DNA of 64,000 nucleotides, taken from Rhynchopus euleeides (Eukaryota; Euglenozoa; Diplonemea; Diplonemida; Diplonemidae). Positions 30,706-40,091 of this stretch are shown piece after piece; within the stretch, counting starts at the first letter, position 1, and every line of letters begins with the position of its first letter. The translations under genes were made by a program, and so were the position numbers. Location of the stretch: positions 1,984,001-2,048,000 of the forward strand of contig OY723287.1 of NCBI GenBank assembly GCA_963210315.1, in the 5' to 3' direction. The notes beneath the pieces are model-generated. The model was not told where the DNA came from and made no database searches. It saw only the letters and a list, made by a program, of their open reading frames with translations.

Positions 30706-30780
30706 GGGGCCTGGGAGGAGCAGCAAACCTGAAGAGGCTGCCCCCCATGCAGACGACGAGACACGCGCTGCCGCCTCCAC
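30706..30780 (+). other. Candidate HDV-like ribozyme fold at 5' end of element B
   Basis: Nested pairings in HDV order can be drawn by eye: P1 GGGG 30706-30709 with CCCC 30742-30745; P2 GGAGG 30714-30718 with CCTCC 30774-30778; P3 GCAGC 30720-30724 with GCTGC 30737-30741; P4 GCAG 30749-30752 with CTGC 30768-30771. The joining segment that should carry the catalytic C is only CG. Many site-specific non-LTR elements release their 5' end with such a ribozyme. Stems are short, so chance pairing is possible. Confidence 0.3.
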
Positions 30781-30892
30781 GTTGGCGGCCCTGGGATCCC
30801 CTGATGGGGATGCTGAGAGCAGCGTGTGCTCCAGGAAGGGGGAGGACCACCTGGCTCGCAAGGCAACGGCCTCGCCAGAGCCAAGTGGGAGC

Positions 30893-33800
30893 ATGCATAG
30901 AACGGGGGCCCAGGCGGGCGACAACGGGGGCAGCTGCGACGCTGGCAGGGCTGATGCCCAACAGCCGGCGGGTGCGGATGCGGAAGATGGGGATCATCGG
31001 GCTGTGGCCTGGCGCGTGTCTCGTGGGGACGTGTGCAACAACGGGGAACACCACAACAACAACGACAACAACAACAACAACAACAACTATATTGGGGAAG
31101 ACGAAGATGCAGGCAGGGCTGATGCCCAGCGGCCGGCAGACGCGACGAAAAATGGGGTGCACCACGAGGCTCGCGGGGAAAGCGACCCGCATGAGCCTCA
31201 GGGATGTCTGAGGGGAAGCAGCGTAGCAGAGGGTGGGGTCCACAGGGCTCGCGGGGCAGCAACCCCGCTTGAGACGTGTGGGAGCAGATACGGGAGGGAC
31301 AGCGAGAGGGGGGCCCAGGGGGCCGAGTTCTACAAGGGGGGCGCCGACGCAGGCAGGGCTGATGCCCAGCAGCCGGCGGACGCAGCAGGTGAGGAGGTGC
31401 GCCACGAGGCTCGCGGGAGCGTTGCTTCGCTTGAGCCCCGGGGAGAGGGGGACGCCGCTGCCCAGCGGGCGTGCCAGGCGGCGAGTGCGGGGGACTGGGG
31501 TGTGGGCGGCGCGACAGTGGAGGAGATCCGTCTCTTCTTCACGTGCGCGGATGTGCAGGGAAAATGGGGGTCAGCCGCTACGGCAGTGTCCGGAGACGGC
31601 AACGTGCTGTGGAACGTCGAGCGCAGGGCCGAGTGCGGCAACGAGAGGGCGGCTGCAGTCCGGGCGCTGCTGGCGGGGCTGCAGGAGCTGGTGGGGAGGG
31701 GCGGCGCGGAGAAGCGCCTGTACATGTGGACGGACGTCTGCGACGCAGTGGATGCGATGCGCTCGGGAGTGCGGGATGAACCGGCGACGCGCCAACTGGT
31801 GTCGGAGGCGAAGGGAGCCCTCAAGGCGTGGGAGGAGGCACGGAAAGGGCGGCAGGCCCAATACGGGATGACGGAGACGACGAGTGGAGTCATGGCGACC
31901 ACCTTTGAGCGTGCGAAGGAAGTGCTGACGAGGCCACCAGCGGAGGTGTCTGCTGCTGTCGCGACGGAGCGCACGCTGGCGGGGCTGCTGTCCCCATTCA
32001 TGAAGGGCACGGTGGAGTGTGGCGGCGGGGGGGACTGCCTGTTCAAGGCCCTCTCGCACGCCCTGATCGGTAAGACCGATCTCCACAGGGAGCTGCGGAA
32101 GGCAGCGGCGGACCGTCTCCGCGCAGCTCCCGCGGACTACGCGGAGTTCGTGGACGGGGGCGAGCTGGCGGAGTACGCCGACGCGGTGGAGGTGCAGGGC
32201 ACGTGGGTAGGCCACGTCGCGGCGAAGGCGGTGGCGGACAGCATGGGCACCGCCATCCGCGTTTATGACGTGGGGCCTGAGGGGCAGCTCCGCCACACGG
32301 AGATCGCTCCCGGCGTGATGGAGCACGACGGGGAGGCGACGGCGGCGGGGGGGGAGTTCCTGGAACTCGGCTACGTAGACGGGATGCACTACGTAGCCGT
32401 AGTTACCACGGAGGGGTGCGAGACGGAGGAGCCGCCGGGACAGTCGAGCGCCCCCAACTTGAGGGCGCGCATCCCGCAGGTACCGAAGAAGAAGGCGCCA
32501 CAGACCGGGAAGGGGAAGAAGCAGGGGTGGAAGGAGGTCCCCACCAAGGTGAAGGTGAAGACGCACCCCCAGGACCGCTCAACAGACACTCTCGTGATGC
32601 AGGGGTTCGCGCAGGGCACGCAGACGGCGCAGGAGGGTATCTTGCGAGCGGGATGCGGGCGGGTGAACCCGCAGACGGTTGCCCTGTGGACGGGCAGCAC
32701 GGTGGACGCGCTGCTGCTGCTGAGAAGGCACCCAGGGCTGACGCTACTGACGAGCGCCCCGGTGGCGGGCGCGACCTCGGTGAAGACGGAGGTGTATGTG
32801 GAGACAAAGGAAGGTATCGTGAAGACGAAGAAGTGGGCCTCGTCAACCGGTCCCCCCACAGTACCGATGGCGGTGGACGCAAAGCCCATCCCGATGATTG
32901 TCTTCGCAGAGACGCGCGACACGGAGACGCCAGAGCAGGCAGTCGAGAGGGTGCAGAACGAGCACCTGAACGGGGACAGCCTCATCAGCATCCGCGAGGT
33001 TAACCGGGGGGTGGAAGGCCTGATCCACATGCCCCACGAAGCGGTGGCGCCGGCCCTCCAGGCCAGCGGGAAAGGAGGCATACACATCAGGGTACTCGCA
33101 GAACGACAGGAGGACTACCCCGTGTCCTGCCTGTGGGAAGATGCGTGGGGGATGTCGGTGGAGGAGATGCAAGCTGCAGTGGAAGGGGCGGGTATCACGA
33201 CCCTTGGGTGGGGGAAGCGGCACTCGGGAGGCACCAGCCTCAGGGTGCACACCAATGACATACCGGCGACGCTGGCGGCGCTGAAGGAGCGGTGCCCAAC
33301 GCGCCTCTTTGAGCTGCAGGGCGTGCTCCCCCGTTTCCAGAAGGGGGTTATAGAAACGGGGCTCCACGGCTTGGGATGGACAGGAGCAGTGGCGGTGCGC
33401 CAGATCCGCGTGTGGAAAGAATCGTCGACGTGGAGTGTGACCGCGCAGACGCTGCCACCGGATGGGTGGATGATGCAGCTGCTGGGGCGGCAGGCTTGGG
33501 TGCGTGAGGTGACTGGGCACCCTCCGAGGTCCAACCCGTATCCCGCCCACGGGGGAGGAGGTCGCGGTGGTGGTGCGAAGAACGGATCCCAGACTGTGCC
33601 CCCCCCCGCCCCGAAGACCATCTACGTCCGGGCGAAGCAATTCATGAAGGTGGGTACCGGGACCAGGCTGTGGGCTGACGTCGCAGGGGGGACTGGGAAA
33701 AGCGGAGATATACCCCCCCGACAGCAGCAGCAACAACAGCAGTCGCCAGGGTCTGCGTCTGCGTCTGCGCCGGGGCCGCCACAGCCGCAGCAGCAGCAGC

Positions 33801-34396
33801 AGCAGCAGCACCGGACTGAGGCTGACGAGCGGTGGGCGCAACAGCAGCGCCACAATGACAGGGTGGACAAACAGGTCACCTCTCTGGTTGACTCGGTGCA
33901 AAAGCTACTCGAACACCTAGGGGGGCAGCAGAAACAGAAGGAGACCCCCGCCCCTACACCTGCACCGATGCCGGCCCCGACGACAGCGGATAACGGCGAT
34001 ATGGCGAGGATGAAGGAGGAGATGGCGAAGCTGGGCCAACAGATGGCGCATCAACGGACGCTGATGGCGCAGCAGCAGGCGCAGATGGAGCAGCAGACGC
34101 TGACAATGATGGGCCTGCAGGGGGAACTCATGGGGGCGAAGAAGGAGCTGGAGGACACGAAGCAGGAGAAGCAGGACCTGAGGGATGAGGTGCTACGCCT
34201 GAAGAACGAGCTAGAGAAGGCGAGGGCGCGTGCTGACCTCGAGCGCGCGAAGCCCAACACCGACCGTGGAGCAGACTCGACGGAGACGGCGGGAGCGTCG
34301 AGGCAGCGGGACGATGGGAAGGACCGGAGCGGCCGGGCAACCGAGGAGTCGAAAACGGGGAAGAAGAACAAGAATAGAACACCCCACCAGCATTAA
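30893..34396 (+). CDS. Retroelement B ORF1: RNase H-like and OTU protease domains, coiled coil
   Basis: 1167 residues from the first ATG; the frame itself is open back through the element's 5' end into the host DUF4116 frame. The N-terminus is low complexity with repeated AGRADAQQPA segments and an Asn tract. Residues about 209-300 resemble RNase H: FFTCADVQGKWGSA, NERAAAVRALLAGL and YMWTDVCDAVDAM supply the D-E-D pattern. Residues about 370-505 form an OTU-type cysteine protease: GGGGDCLFKALSHAL (Cys) and DGMHYVAVV (His). Two Gln tracts and a charged coiled coil (about 1036-1122) follow, a usual ORF1 self-association feature. OTU proteases remove ubiquitin and occur in some non-LTR lineages. 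The stop overlaps the open start of ORF2. Confidence 0.85.
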   Translation: MHRTGAQAGDNGGSCDAGRADAQQPAGADAEDGDHRAVAWRVSRGDVCNNGEHHNNNDNNNNNNNYIGEDEDAGRADAQRPADATKNGVHHEARGESDPHEPQGCLRGSSVAEGGVHRARGAATPLETCGSRYGRDSERGAQGAEFYKGGADAGRADAQQPADAAGEEVRHEARGSVASLEPRGEGDAAAQRACQAASAGDWGVGGATVEEIRLFFTCADVQGKWGSAATAVSGDGNVLWNVERRAECGNERAAAVRALLAGLQELVGRGGAEKRLYMWTDVCDAVDAMRSGVRDEPATRQLVSEAKGALKAWEEARKGRQAQYGMTETTSGVMATTFERAKEVLTRPPAEVSAAVATERTLAGLLSPFMKGTVECGGGGDCLFKALSHALIGKTDLHRELRKAAADRLRAAPADYAEFVDGGELAEYADAVEVQGTWVGHVAAKAVADSMGTAIRVYDVGPEGQLRHTEIAPGVMEHDGEATAAGGEFLELGYVDGMHYVAVVTTEGCETEEPPGQSSAPNLRARIPQVPKKKAPQTGKGKKQGWKEVPTKVKVKTHPQDRSTDTLVMQGFAQGTQTAQEGILRAGCGRVNPQTVALWTGSTVDALLLLRRHPGLTLLTSAPVAGATSVKTEVYVETKEGIVKTKKWASSTGPPTVPMAVDAKPIPMIVFAETRDTETPEQAVERVQNEHLNGDSLISIREVNRGVEGLIHMPHEAVAPALQASGKGGIHIRVLAERQEDYPVSCLWEDAWGMSVEEMQAAVEGAGITTLGWGKRHSGGTSLRVHTNDIPATLAALKERCPTRLFELQGVLPRFQKGVIETGLHGLGWTGAVAVRQIRVWKESSTWSVTAQTLPPDGWMMQLLGRQAWVREVTGHPPRSNPYPAHGGGGRGGGAKNGSQTVPPPAPKTIYVRAKQFMKVGTGTRLWADVAGGTGKSGDIPPRQQQQQQQSPGSASASAPGPPQPQQQQQQQHRTEADERWAQQQRHNDRVDKQVTSLVDSVQKLLEHLGGQQKQKETPAPTPAPMPAPTTADNGDMARMKEEMAKLGQQMAHQRTLMAQQQAQMEQQTLTMMGLQGELMGAKKELEDTKQEKQDLRDEVLRLKNELEKARARADLERAKPNTDRGADSTETAGASRQRDDGKDRSGRATEESKTGKKNKNRTPHQH

Positions 34397-37300
34397 CCGT
34401 GGAGGGGGCGAGCCCCCCTGAGGCTGCGGCGACAGGAACGGCGTTCGTTAGCGCCAATGTGACGTCGCTGCAGCAGAACTTCTCCGCGTTGGTCGGGGCG
34501 GCGGAGGAGGGCACGCAGGTGATGCTTGTGCAGGAGACGAAGTGCACCGAGAGCAGCCAGACATTCGTCGCCGGTGAGTTGCGAGAGCTGGGCTGGGATG
34601 TGGTGTGGGGCAAGCCGCTTCCAGAGTGGCGGTCAGATACGGAGGCGAAGCCGGGGGGCGTTGCAATCCTAGTGCGAAGGGGCATCCCTCACAGGTGGGT
34701 CGAGCCCCTATCGGACAACGAGCGGCAGCTGTGGGACACAGGAAGGTGGGTGCGCGCGAAGGTGGCCCTCAAGGATGGATCTGCCTGGTTGGACTTCACC
34801 TCTCTATATTGCGACGTGCAGAATGAGGAGAAGCGTGAGGAGCAGCTGATGACCGCCTTTGAGTCGGTGGCGCGTGAAGGAGATGTGCCGTGCGTCATCG
34901 GGGGGGACTTCAACACAACGGCTGTCGAGTCTGCCACGCTCAGCGCGAGCCTAGACACGGGCATATGGCTGGACGCTGCGAAGGAGTACGCCGTGGCACA
35001 CGACGTGGAGCCGGATGCGACGTATGTGTCGACACGCAGGCAGAAGGACGGCCTCAGGCAGTCGCAGTCGCGTATCGATTTTGTCATGCTGAACCGGGCT
35101 GCCTTCCTCGGGCTGCAGCAGGTGCAGGTCTTGCAAGTCACGGGGATGCCGCAACACCGCCCCATCGAAGTGAAGCTGCAGTTAGACGCCTACGACCAAA
35201 TGGTGAGCCGCTTTCGCGTACCGCGAGGATTCCCTGTCGATGAGGCACAAAAGCGGTTACAGCGGGCGCGGGACACTTGGGACGAAGAGTTGCACTGGGG
35301 GGGAGCTGCTGGAGACCCCGAGGCAATGTGGCGACGTTGGAATACCTGGGCGGAGGACTTTCTCTGCGAGGCGTGTGACGAGCACCTCGAGTGCAAGCAG
35401 CAGTCCTACCGGGGCAGAGGCGAGTGTCGTGACCCGACGGAGGTGCGGGCAACGACGAAGACGGACAAGCAGACCGGTGATCCCCTGATCATACGTCAAC
35501 GCCGGCTGCTTAAGTGCCTCGGTCAGCTGGACGAGTGTATCGGGTATGCAATGAGACCGAAGAAGACAGGAAAGAAAGAAAAGAAAGGGGAGTGCAAGCT
35601 GAGCCAGGCACCGAAGGACGTCGAGCAGGCCTGGGTCCACGCGCGAGACACCATGGCGAGTCTCACAGACCTGCGCCCCCCGGTGGAGCAGCCGCAACTG
35701 GAGGGGCTGCGCGACTGGCGTAGGAATGTGAGACAGAAGTTTGACACGCTGTGCAGGAAGGTAGCGCAGGACAGGACGCGCCGCTGGAAACACCGTCTGC
35801 GGGAAGCTTGGGAGAACGCCCCGAAAGCGGTCTTCGACTTCTGCAAGGAGGTGGAGTTCAAGAAGGTCACGTCGCTGAAACGGGGCGACGGGACCTTCAC
35901 AGCGAATCACAGGGAGCAAGACGAGCTGCTGCGCGAAGCGTGGTCCCCCATCTTCCGGCGGTTCCAGGACCAGCCCGAGCCGACGTACGAAGCCTTCAGG
36001 GAGCGCTTCGAAGCGGACATCGCCGGGAGAGGGAGCGAGATGAAGCTGTCAAAGCTTGACGGCAACGACCTGAGGAAGACACTGCGGAAGATGAAGACGC
36101 GGACGTCGGCTGGGGTCGAAGGGTGGCGCATGGCAGAACTGAAGCAGCTGCCGACACCACTTCTGGACAGGCTGGCGGACGTGTTCGACGTGGTCGAGAG
36201 GACTGGCAAGTGGCCAAAATCATTGATGCGTGCGCTGATCTCGCTGATCCCGAAGGGGAATGGTGATGGGCCCCTGGAGCAGAGGCCGATCACGGTGACA
36301 TCATGCGTGTACAGGCTCTGGGCAGCCACGAGGCTGAGGAGCCTGATCAAGTGGCAGGAGTCATGGGTGACGGATGGGCAGCACGGGTTCCGCCCACACC
36401 ACGGGACCGATGCGCTGTACTGGAAGATGGCGCTTCGCGTCGAGAAGGCGCTGCTCCAAGGAGACACCAGAGCTTTGTGGGGGTTCACGATTGACTTCGC
36501 CAAATGCTTCGACCGTGTTCCCCACGAAATCTCACTGGCGCTGGCGACTGAGTGGGGTGCACACGATCGCATCATGCGACCGCTGAGAGCGGCCTACGGC
36601 ACCCTGGAGAGGAGGTTTAAGGTCGGGGGTATCGGTGTGGGCGAGCCGTTCTGCTGCACCAACGGCATTCTGCAGGGATGCCCGCTGTCGGTGGTGCTCC
36701 TCAACGCAATCATCGCGGTGTGGACGCACGCCATCGAGCGCGAGGCGGGGGTGAAGAGTGAGGCCTACGCCGACGACATTTACGCCCTCGACGAGAATAA
36801 GGAGAAGGTGGCGCAGGCAGCGGTGATCACGGAGGACTTCATCACCCTCACGGATATGGAAGCGAAGCCTGAGAAGTGCGCAGGCTTCACTACGGATAAA
36901 GAAGGGGAGACCTCCTTCGGGCTGAGCCACGGGGTGTTCCCCCACAAGAAGTCGCTGAAGACTCTCGGCGCCGACATGGTCTTCCAGGGAAAACAGAAGA
37001 GGGAGACGTTCTGCTCGCGGGTGAAGAAAGCGACGAAGGTGCTGAAGCGGATCCGCAGAACGCCATTGCGATTCGCTGAGAAGTGCAAGCTGGTGAACTC
37101 GCTGGCGCACTCGATGATGCTGTATGGCTGCACGGTGACGGACATCCCTGCGTACTTGGAGAGGGATACATCGCTGGCCTGCGTGCAGAGTGTGTGGGGG
37201 GAGACGCGCAAGCAACGGTCGCACACCATTGTAGGCCAGGTGCTGGCGCCCACGGTGATCGACACGAAGGTGGCTGTGCCGCAGATGCGATTTCGGACAC

Positions 37301-39093
37301 TCCTGCGCCTCGTCAAGGACAGGGAGACGCATGACCTTGCGCGGGAGGTCTGGGAGCTGAACAAGCTGAGGGCGGACAACAACATGCAGGGCCCCATCGC
37401 GCTGCTGCAGAGGGACTTCACACGCCTTGGCTGGGACTGGAGGAACAACTTCGACATGATCGGCCTCAGGTGTGGCCTCCAGGTACACATCGACACCTTC
37501 GATGCCGGGAGGTGGGGTCATGAGATGCGGGAGGCGCAGCGGGTCAAATACTTCACGGAAGTGGCCAAGGAGCGCAAGTCGATGGTGGGTGTCGAACGCG
37601 GCATCGACAGAGAGGCGACGAACGCGCTGTGGAAGGACCGGGGGACGGACGTCTACGTCGCTGGGGTGATACGGGGCAACATCGCGGGGGCAACTGCGAC
37701 GGGGCAACATCTGGCGGAGAAAAGGATACAGACGACCGCATTATGCCGCTACTGCGAAGACTCGGTGGAGACCCACATGCACATGTGGTGGCGGTGCCCC
37801 AAGTGGGCGCATTTGCGTCGAGGTGCGGAAGACCTGGTTCAGGAAGCACGCACGTGGCCGGAGTGTTTTGCCAGGTGTGGCATTGTGCAGAAGGGATGGC
37901 TCACCGCTGTGGCCGGACAAGAGCAGCGGCGGGTTGGGATCGTATCGAGGGTGCAGAGGTTGATGGCTGACATTGCCATTGCGCGATTTGACGAGGACAA
38001 GGCAGGTGACAAGGCGCGCAGAGTGGCGGAGCGTGAGCGATCGGGGTTCCCGTGGAGCTGGACACCTCCAGGCCCTACCGTCACGCTGAACCCGCTTGAG
38101 CGCGCAGTTTGGAGCAAGAGCATCAAGCGGCGCTGGGCGGGCGATGAAGAGATGTTCTGGGCGTTCCGCGAGTGGCTCGCTGCGTTGAGCTGGTCTGATG
38201 ACACAGCGGTGGGGATCACGCAGCTCGAGCTCGCGCTGGACTTCGAGGCCTTCTCGGGCCTGGACCTGGGGGAGAGTCTGAGTCTGAAAGAACGGGCGGA
38301 CAAGATGGGCGTCCTGCTGCGGCAGGCAGGGGCGGCGGGCAACGGGCGCGAGGTGCGCAAGGGAGTGGAGAATCGCAGCATCCACACCCTGAAGACCTTC
38401 GGGGCACCGCCGCTGGCAGGCTTCACGTCGCGCCCCAAGCTGACGATGACACAGGAGGTGGAAGACATCCTGAGACGGGTGCAGGCCTCTGCGAAGACGA
38501 AGTTCCTTCTAAAGAGGGAAGCAACTGCAAGGAAGGAGGCGGCGCACGTATGGGGTGAGGACGCGGTGGTCGAGCACGCACCCGGCCGTGCGCAGAGAGC
38601 TGAGCAATGGGAGAGGAAGTGTGCAGAGTGGAAAGATCGTATGAGTGACTGCAGCGCGAGGGAGAAGACCACCGAACTGCTAGTGGGCGACCCGGTGACG
38701 GTGCCGGATGCGAGGCGGAAGGTAGCGGGTGAACGCGCATGCCGGCAACACCAGCGAGTGCGGTGCGAGGACTGCATCGTGAACAAGGTTGAAGTGATTG
38801 ACTGCTGCTGCGCGCACCACCACCCAGACGAGGGCGTTGGGGAGCGGTGTGCAAAGGTTGTTGACATGTGCGGGAGGCACAGCAAGACGGCGTGTGGGGC
38901 CTGCCTGAGGGCAGGGACGTCCGCCGCGACTTGCTGCAAGAGGCACCACGCATGCGAAAAGCACGACAGGGGGTTGTGCGACAAATGCAAGGGCAAGACG
39001 GGCGCACGCAGGGCGCAGGTAGAAGAGTGCTGCAAGTCGCACCACCCGAAGAGCGGCGATCGCACCCTCCGTGGGATGTGGGGGTTGCGATAA
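34378..39093 (+). CDS. Retroelement B ORF2: AP-endonuclease/reverse transcriptase polyprotein
   Basis: The open frame starts after a TAG at 34375-34377, overlaps the ORF1 end by 19 bases and runs about 1570 codons. There is no ATG before the endonuclease domain; the first possible near-cognate start is GTG at 34399. Domains, numbered from 34399: AP-endonuclease about 12-255 (SANVTSL, LVQETKC, GGDFNTT, SRIDFVML, PQHRPIEV); reverse transcriptase about 560-900 (FTIDFAKCFDRVP, NGILQGCPLSV, AYADDIYAL); zinc knuckle near 1115 (CRYCEDSVETHMHMWWRC); Cys/His-rich tail about 1447-1564 with repeated CxxC and CCxxHH pairs. ORF2 makes the nick and copies the element RNA at the target. Confidence 0.95.
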   Translation, partial: NTPPALTVEGASPPEAAATGTAFVSANVTSLQQNFSALVGAAEEGTQVMLVQETKCTESSQTFVAGELRELGWDVVWGKPLPEWRSDTEAKPGGVAILVRRGIPHRWVEPLSDNERQLWDTGRWVRAKVALKDGSAWLDFTSLYCDVQNEEKREEQLMTAFESVAREGDVPCVIGGDFNTTAVESATLSASLDTGIWLDAAKEYAVAHDVEPDATYVSTRRQKDGLRQSQSRIDFVMLNRAAFLGLQQVQVLQVTGMPQHRPIEVKLQLDAYDQMVSRFRVPRGFPVDEAQKRLQRARDTWDEELHWGGAAGDPEAMWRRWNTWAEDFLCEACDEHLECKQQSYRGRGECRDPTEVRATTKTDKQTGDPLIIRQRRLLKCLGQLDECIGYAMRPKKTGKKEKKGECKLSQAPKDVEQAWVHARDTMASLTDLRPPVEQPQLEGLRDWRRNVRQKFDTLCRKVAQDRTRRWKHRLREAWENAPKAVFDFCKEVEFKKVTSLKRGDGTFTANHREQDELLREAWSPIFRRFQDQPEPTYEAFRERFEADIAGRGSEMKLSKLDGNDLRKTLRKMKTRTSAGVEGWRMAELKQLPTPLLDRLADVFDVVERTGKWPKSLMRALISLIPKGNGDGPLEQRPITVTSCVYRLWAATRLRSLIKWQESWVTDGQHGFRPHHGTDALYWKMALRVEKALLQGDTRALWGFTIDFAKCFDRVPHEISLALATEWGAHDRIMRPLRAAYGTLERRFKVGGIGVGEPFCCTNGILQGCPLSVVLLNAIIAVWTHAIEREAGVKSEAYADDIYALDENKEKVAQAAVITEDFITLTDMEAKPEKCAGFTTDKEGETSFGLSHGVFPHKKSLKTLGADMVFQGKQKRETFCSRVKKATKVLKRIRRTPLRFAEKCKLVNSLAHSMMLYGCTVTDIPAYLERDTSLACVQSVWGETRKQRSHTIVGQVLAPTVIDTKVAVPQMRFRTLLRLVKDRETHDLAREVWELNKLRADNNMQGPIALLQRDFTRLGWDWRNNFDMIGLRCGLQVHIDTFDAGRWGHEMREAQRVKYFTEVAKERKSMVGVERGIDREATNALWKDRGTDVYVAGVIRGNIAGATATGQHLAEKRIQTTALCRYCEDSVETHMHMWWRCPKWAHLRRGAEDLVQEARTWPECFARCGIVQKGWLTAVAGQEQRRVGIVSRVQRLMADIAIARFDEDKAGDKARRVAERERSGFPWSWTPPGPTVTLNPLERAVWSKSIKRRWAGDEEMFWAFREWLAALSWSDDTAVGITQLELALDFEAFSGLDLGESLSLKERADKMGVLLRQAGAAGNGREVRKGVENRSIHTLKTFGAPPLAGFTSRPKLTMTQEVEDILRRVQASAKTKFLLKREATARKEAAHVWGEDAVVEHAPGRAQRAEQWERKCAEWKDRMSDCSAREKTTELLVGDPVTVPDARRKVAGERACRQHQRVRCEDCIVNKVEVIDCCCAHHHPDEGVGERCAKVVDMCGRHSKTACGACLRAGTSAATCCKRHHACEKHDRGLCDKCKGKTGARRAQVEECCKSHHPKSGDRTLRGMWGLR

Positions 39094-39185
39094 CGACACG
39101 GGACCAAGTGGCGCTGCCTGCTCCCCCAGTCGGGGGGAGTTGGGTAAGTCACTTTTCAAAACATATACGTTCTTGCTGCAGTTCA

Positions 39186-39345
39186 ACAATATGGGTGCTC
39201 ACTCAAGTACGCAGACGACAGCCTGAAGGGTGATCGTGAGATCGTTCTTGCTGCAGTTCAACAATATGGGCACTCACTCGTGTCCGCAGCCGACAGCCTG
39301 AAGGAAGACCGCGAGATACTTGCTGCTGCAAGTCATCACATGTAA
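39186..39345 (+). pseudogene. Detached 3' end of the interrupted DUF4116 gene
   Basis: After the second target-site copy the last DUF4116 units continue in the original frame and end LVSAADSLKEDREILAAASHHM-stop at 39343-39345. The final 20 residues match the gene end at 140-200. Without its promoter and start it can be expressed only if read from within element B. Confidence 0.85.
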
Positions 39346-39570
39346 TGGTGTGCCCCCGCATCGTGCTGCGTTGAGGGATGCATCAGTGTTGCGTTGCCCT
39401 CTGCCGCTGAGTGTTCCACGATTCTGCAGTGCTGTTGGTTGGGCAACAGGAGTCAACACTCTGTGCCTCTTGTTCTTCTTCTTCTTCTCTCTAGCACTAC
39501 CCCTTCTCGGTTGCTTCTCTGAGCCATGATGTGTGGCTCAGCATCACCCTCATGAGGCCTTTCGTTTTTG
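39346..39570 (+). repeat. Duplicated 3' flank of DUF4116 genes (copy 2)
   Basis: Partner of 201-455, shortened by small deletions, for example near 39413 and 39530. Confidence 0.75.
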
Positions 39571-40091
39571 TGTTCAAACCCTGTGCCTGGAATTTTGTCC
39601 AAAAAATATCACGTTTTCGCACAAGGCAAAAAGTGGTCAAAAAACCCGAAAATCGGGTGTGTCGGGTATAGATCCCCTGTCTGAAAATGCATATTATGGC
39701 CCCGCAGGTGCCCCCAGAATGATTTAAAACTGGAAAATCGACATTTTCCACCTACGGGAAATCCCCCAAAATAGGGGGTCCCCAGCCACGATCCCCAAAA
39801 AAATGTCCCGCGCGCCTCTACGGCACTCTGGATTTCTCTCTTCTTTCTGCAGGATTCGCAGCAGCCTGGTTTCGTTCAATTTCTGCAGTAGGGGGGTTGG
39901 CAGCAGGCGGCGTGGGGTGTGGGGAGAGGGGGGGAGGAGGGTGTGTGTGTGTGTGTGTGTTTAAAACATCTTGTTGTCTCCCATGCAACCCGGGTCCCCT
40001 GAGGCATGCACACCCCCCCCCCCCCCCATTCTCTTCAAAAAAAAGAAAACGTATCGCACTTGGAGGGCTCGTCGATTCATAGCAGTCTGAA
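39571..40091. other. No gene recognised; GT and C tracts
   Basis: A-rich stretch, then a (GT)n run at 39942-39960 and a C run at 40013-40027. No gene seen. Confidence 0.45.

Larger units (their letters stand above)
30706..39167 (+). mobile_element. Retroelement B: 8.46-kb autonomous non-LTR retrotransposon in a DUF4116 repeat
   Basis: Bounded by the same 18-bp duplication as element A (30688-30705 and 39168-39185). Full length with two ORFs: ORF1 (RNase H-like and OTU domains) and ORF2 (AP-endonuclease, reverse transcriptase, zinc knuckle, Cys/His tail). The 5' end is GGGG and the 3' end TTTTCAAAACATATA, without a long poly-A. Both ORFs are intact over more than 8 kb, so the insertion is recent and potentially active. 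An 18-bp duplication and an identical site to element A imply sequence-specific cleavage of the repeat by the element's endonuclease. Confidence 0.9.

Noticed and set aside
36532-37710. Long minus-strand frame opposite ORF2 of element B
   Set aside because: Shadow of a GC-rich coding strand; the plus frame has conserved reverse transcriptase motifs.
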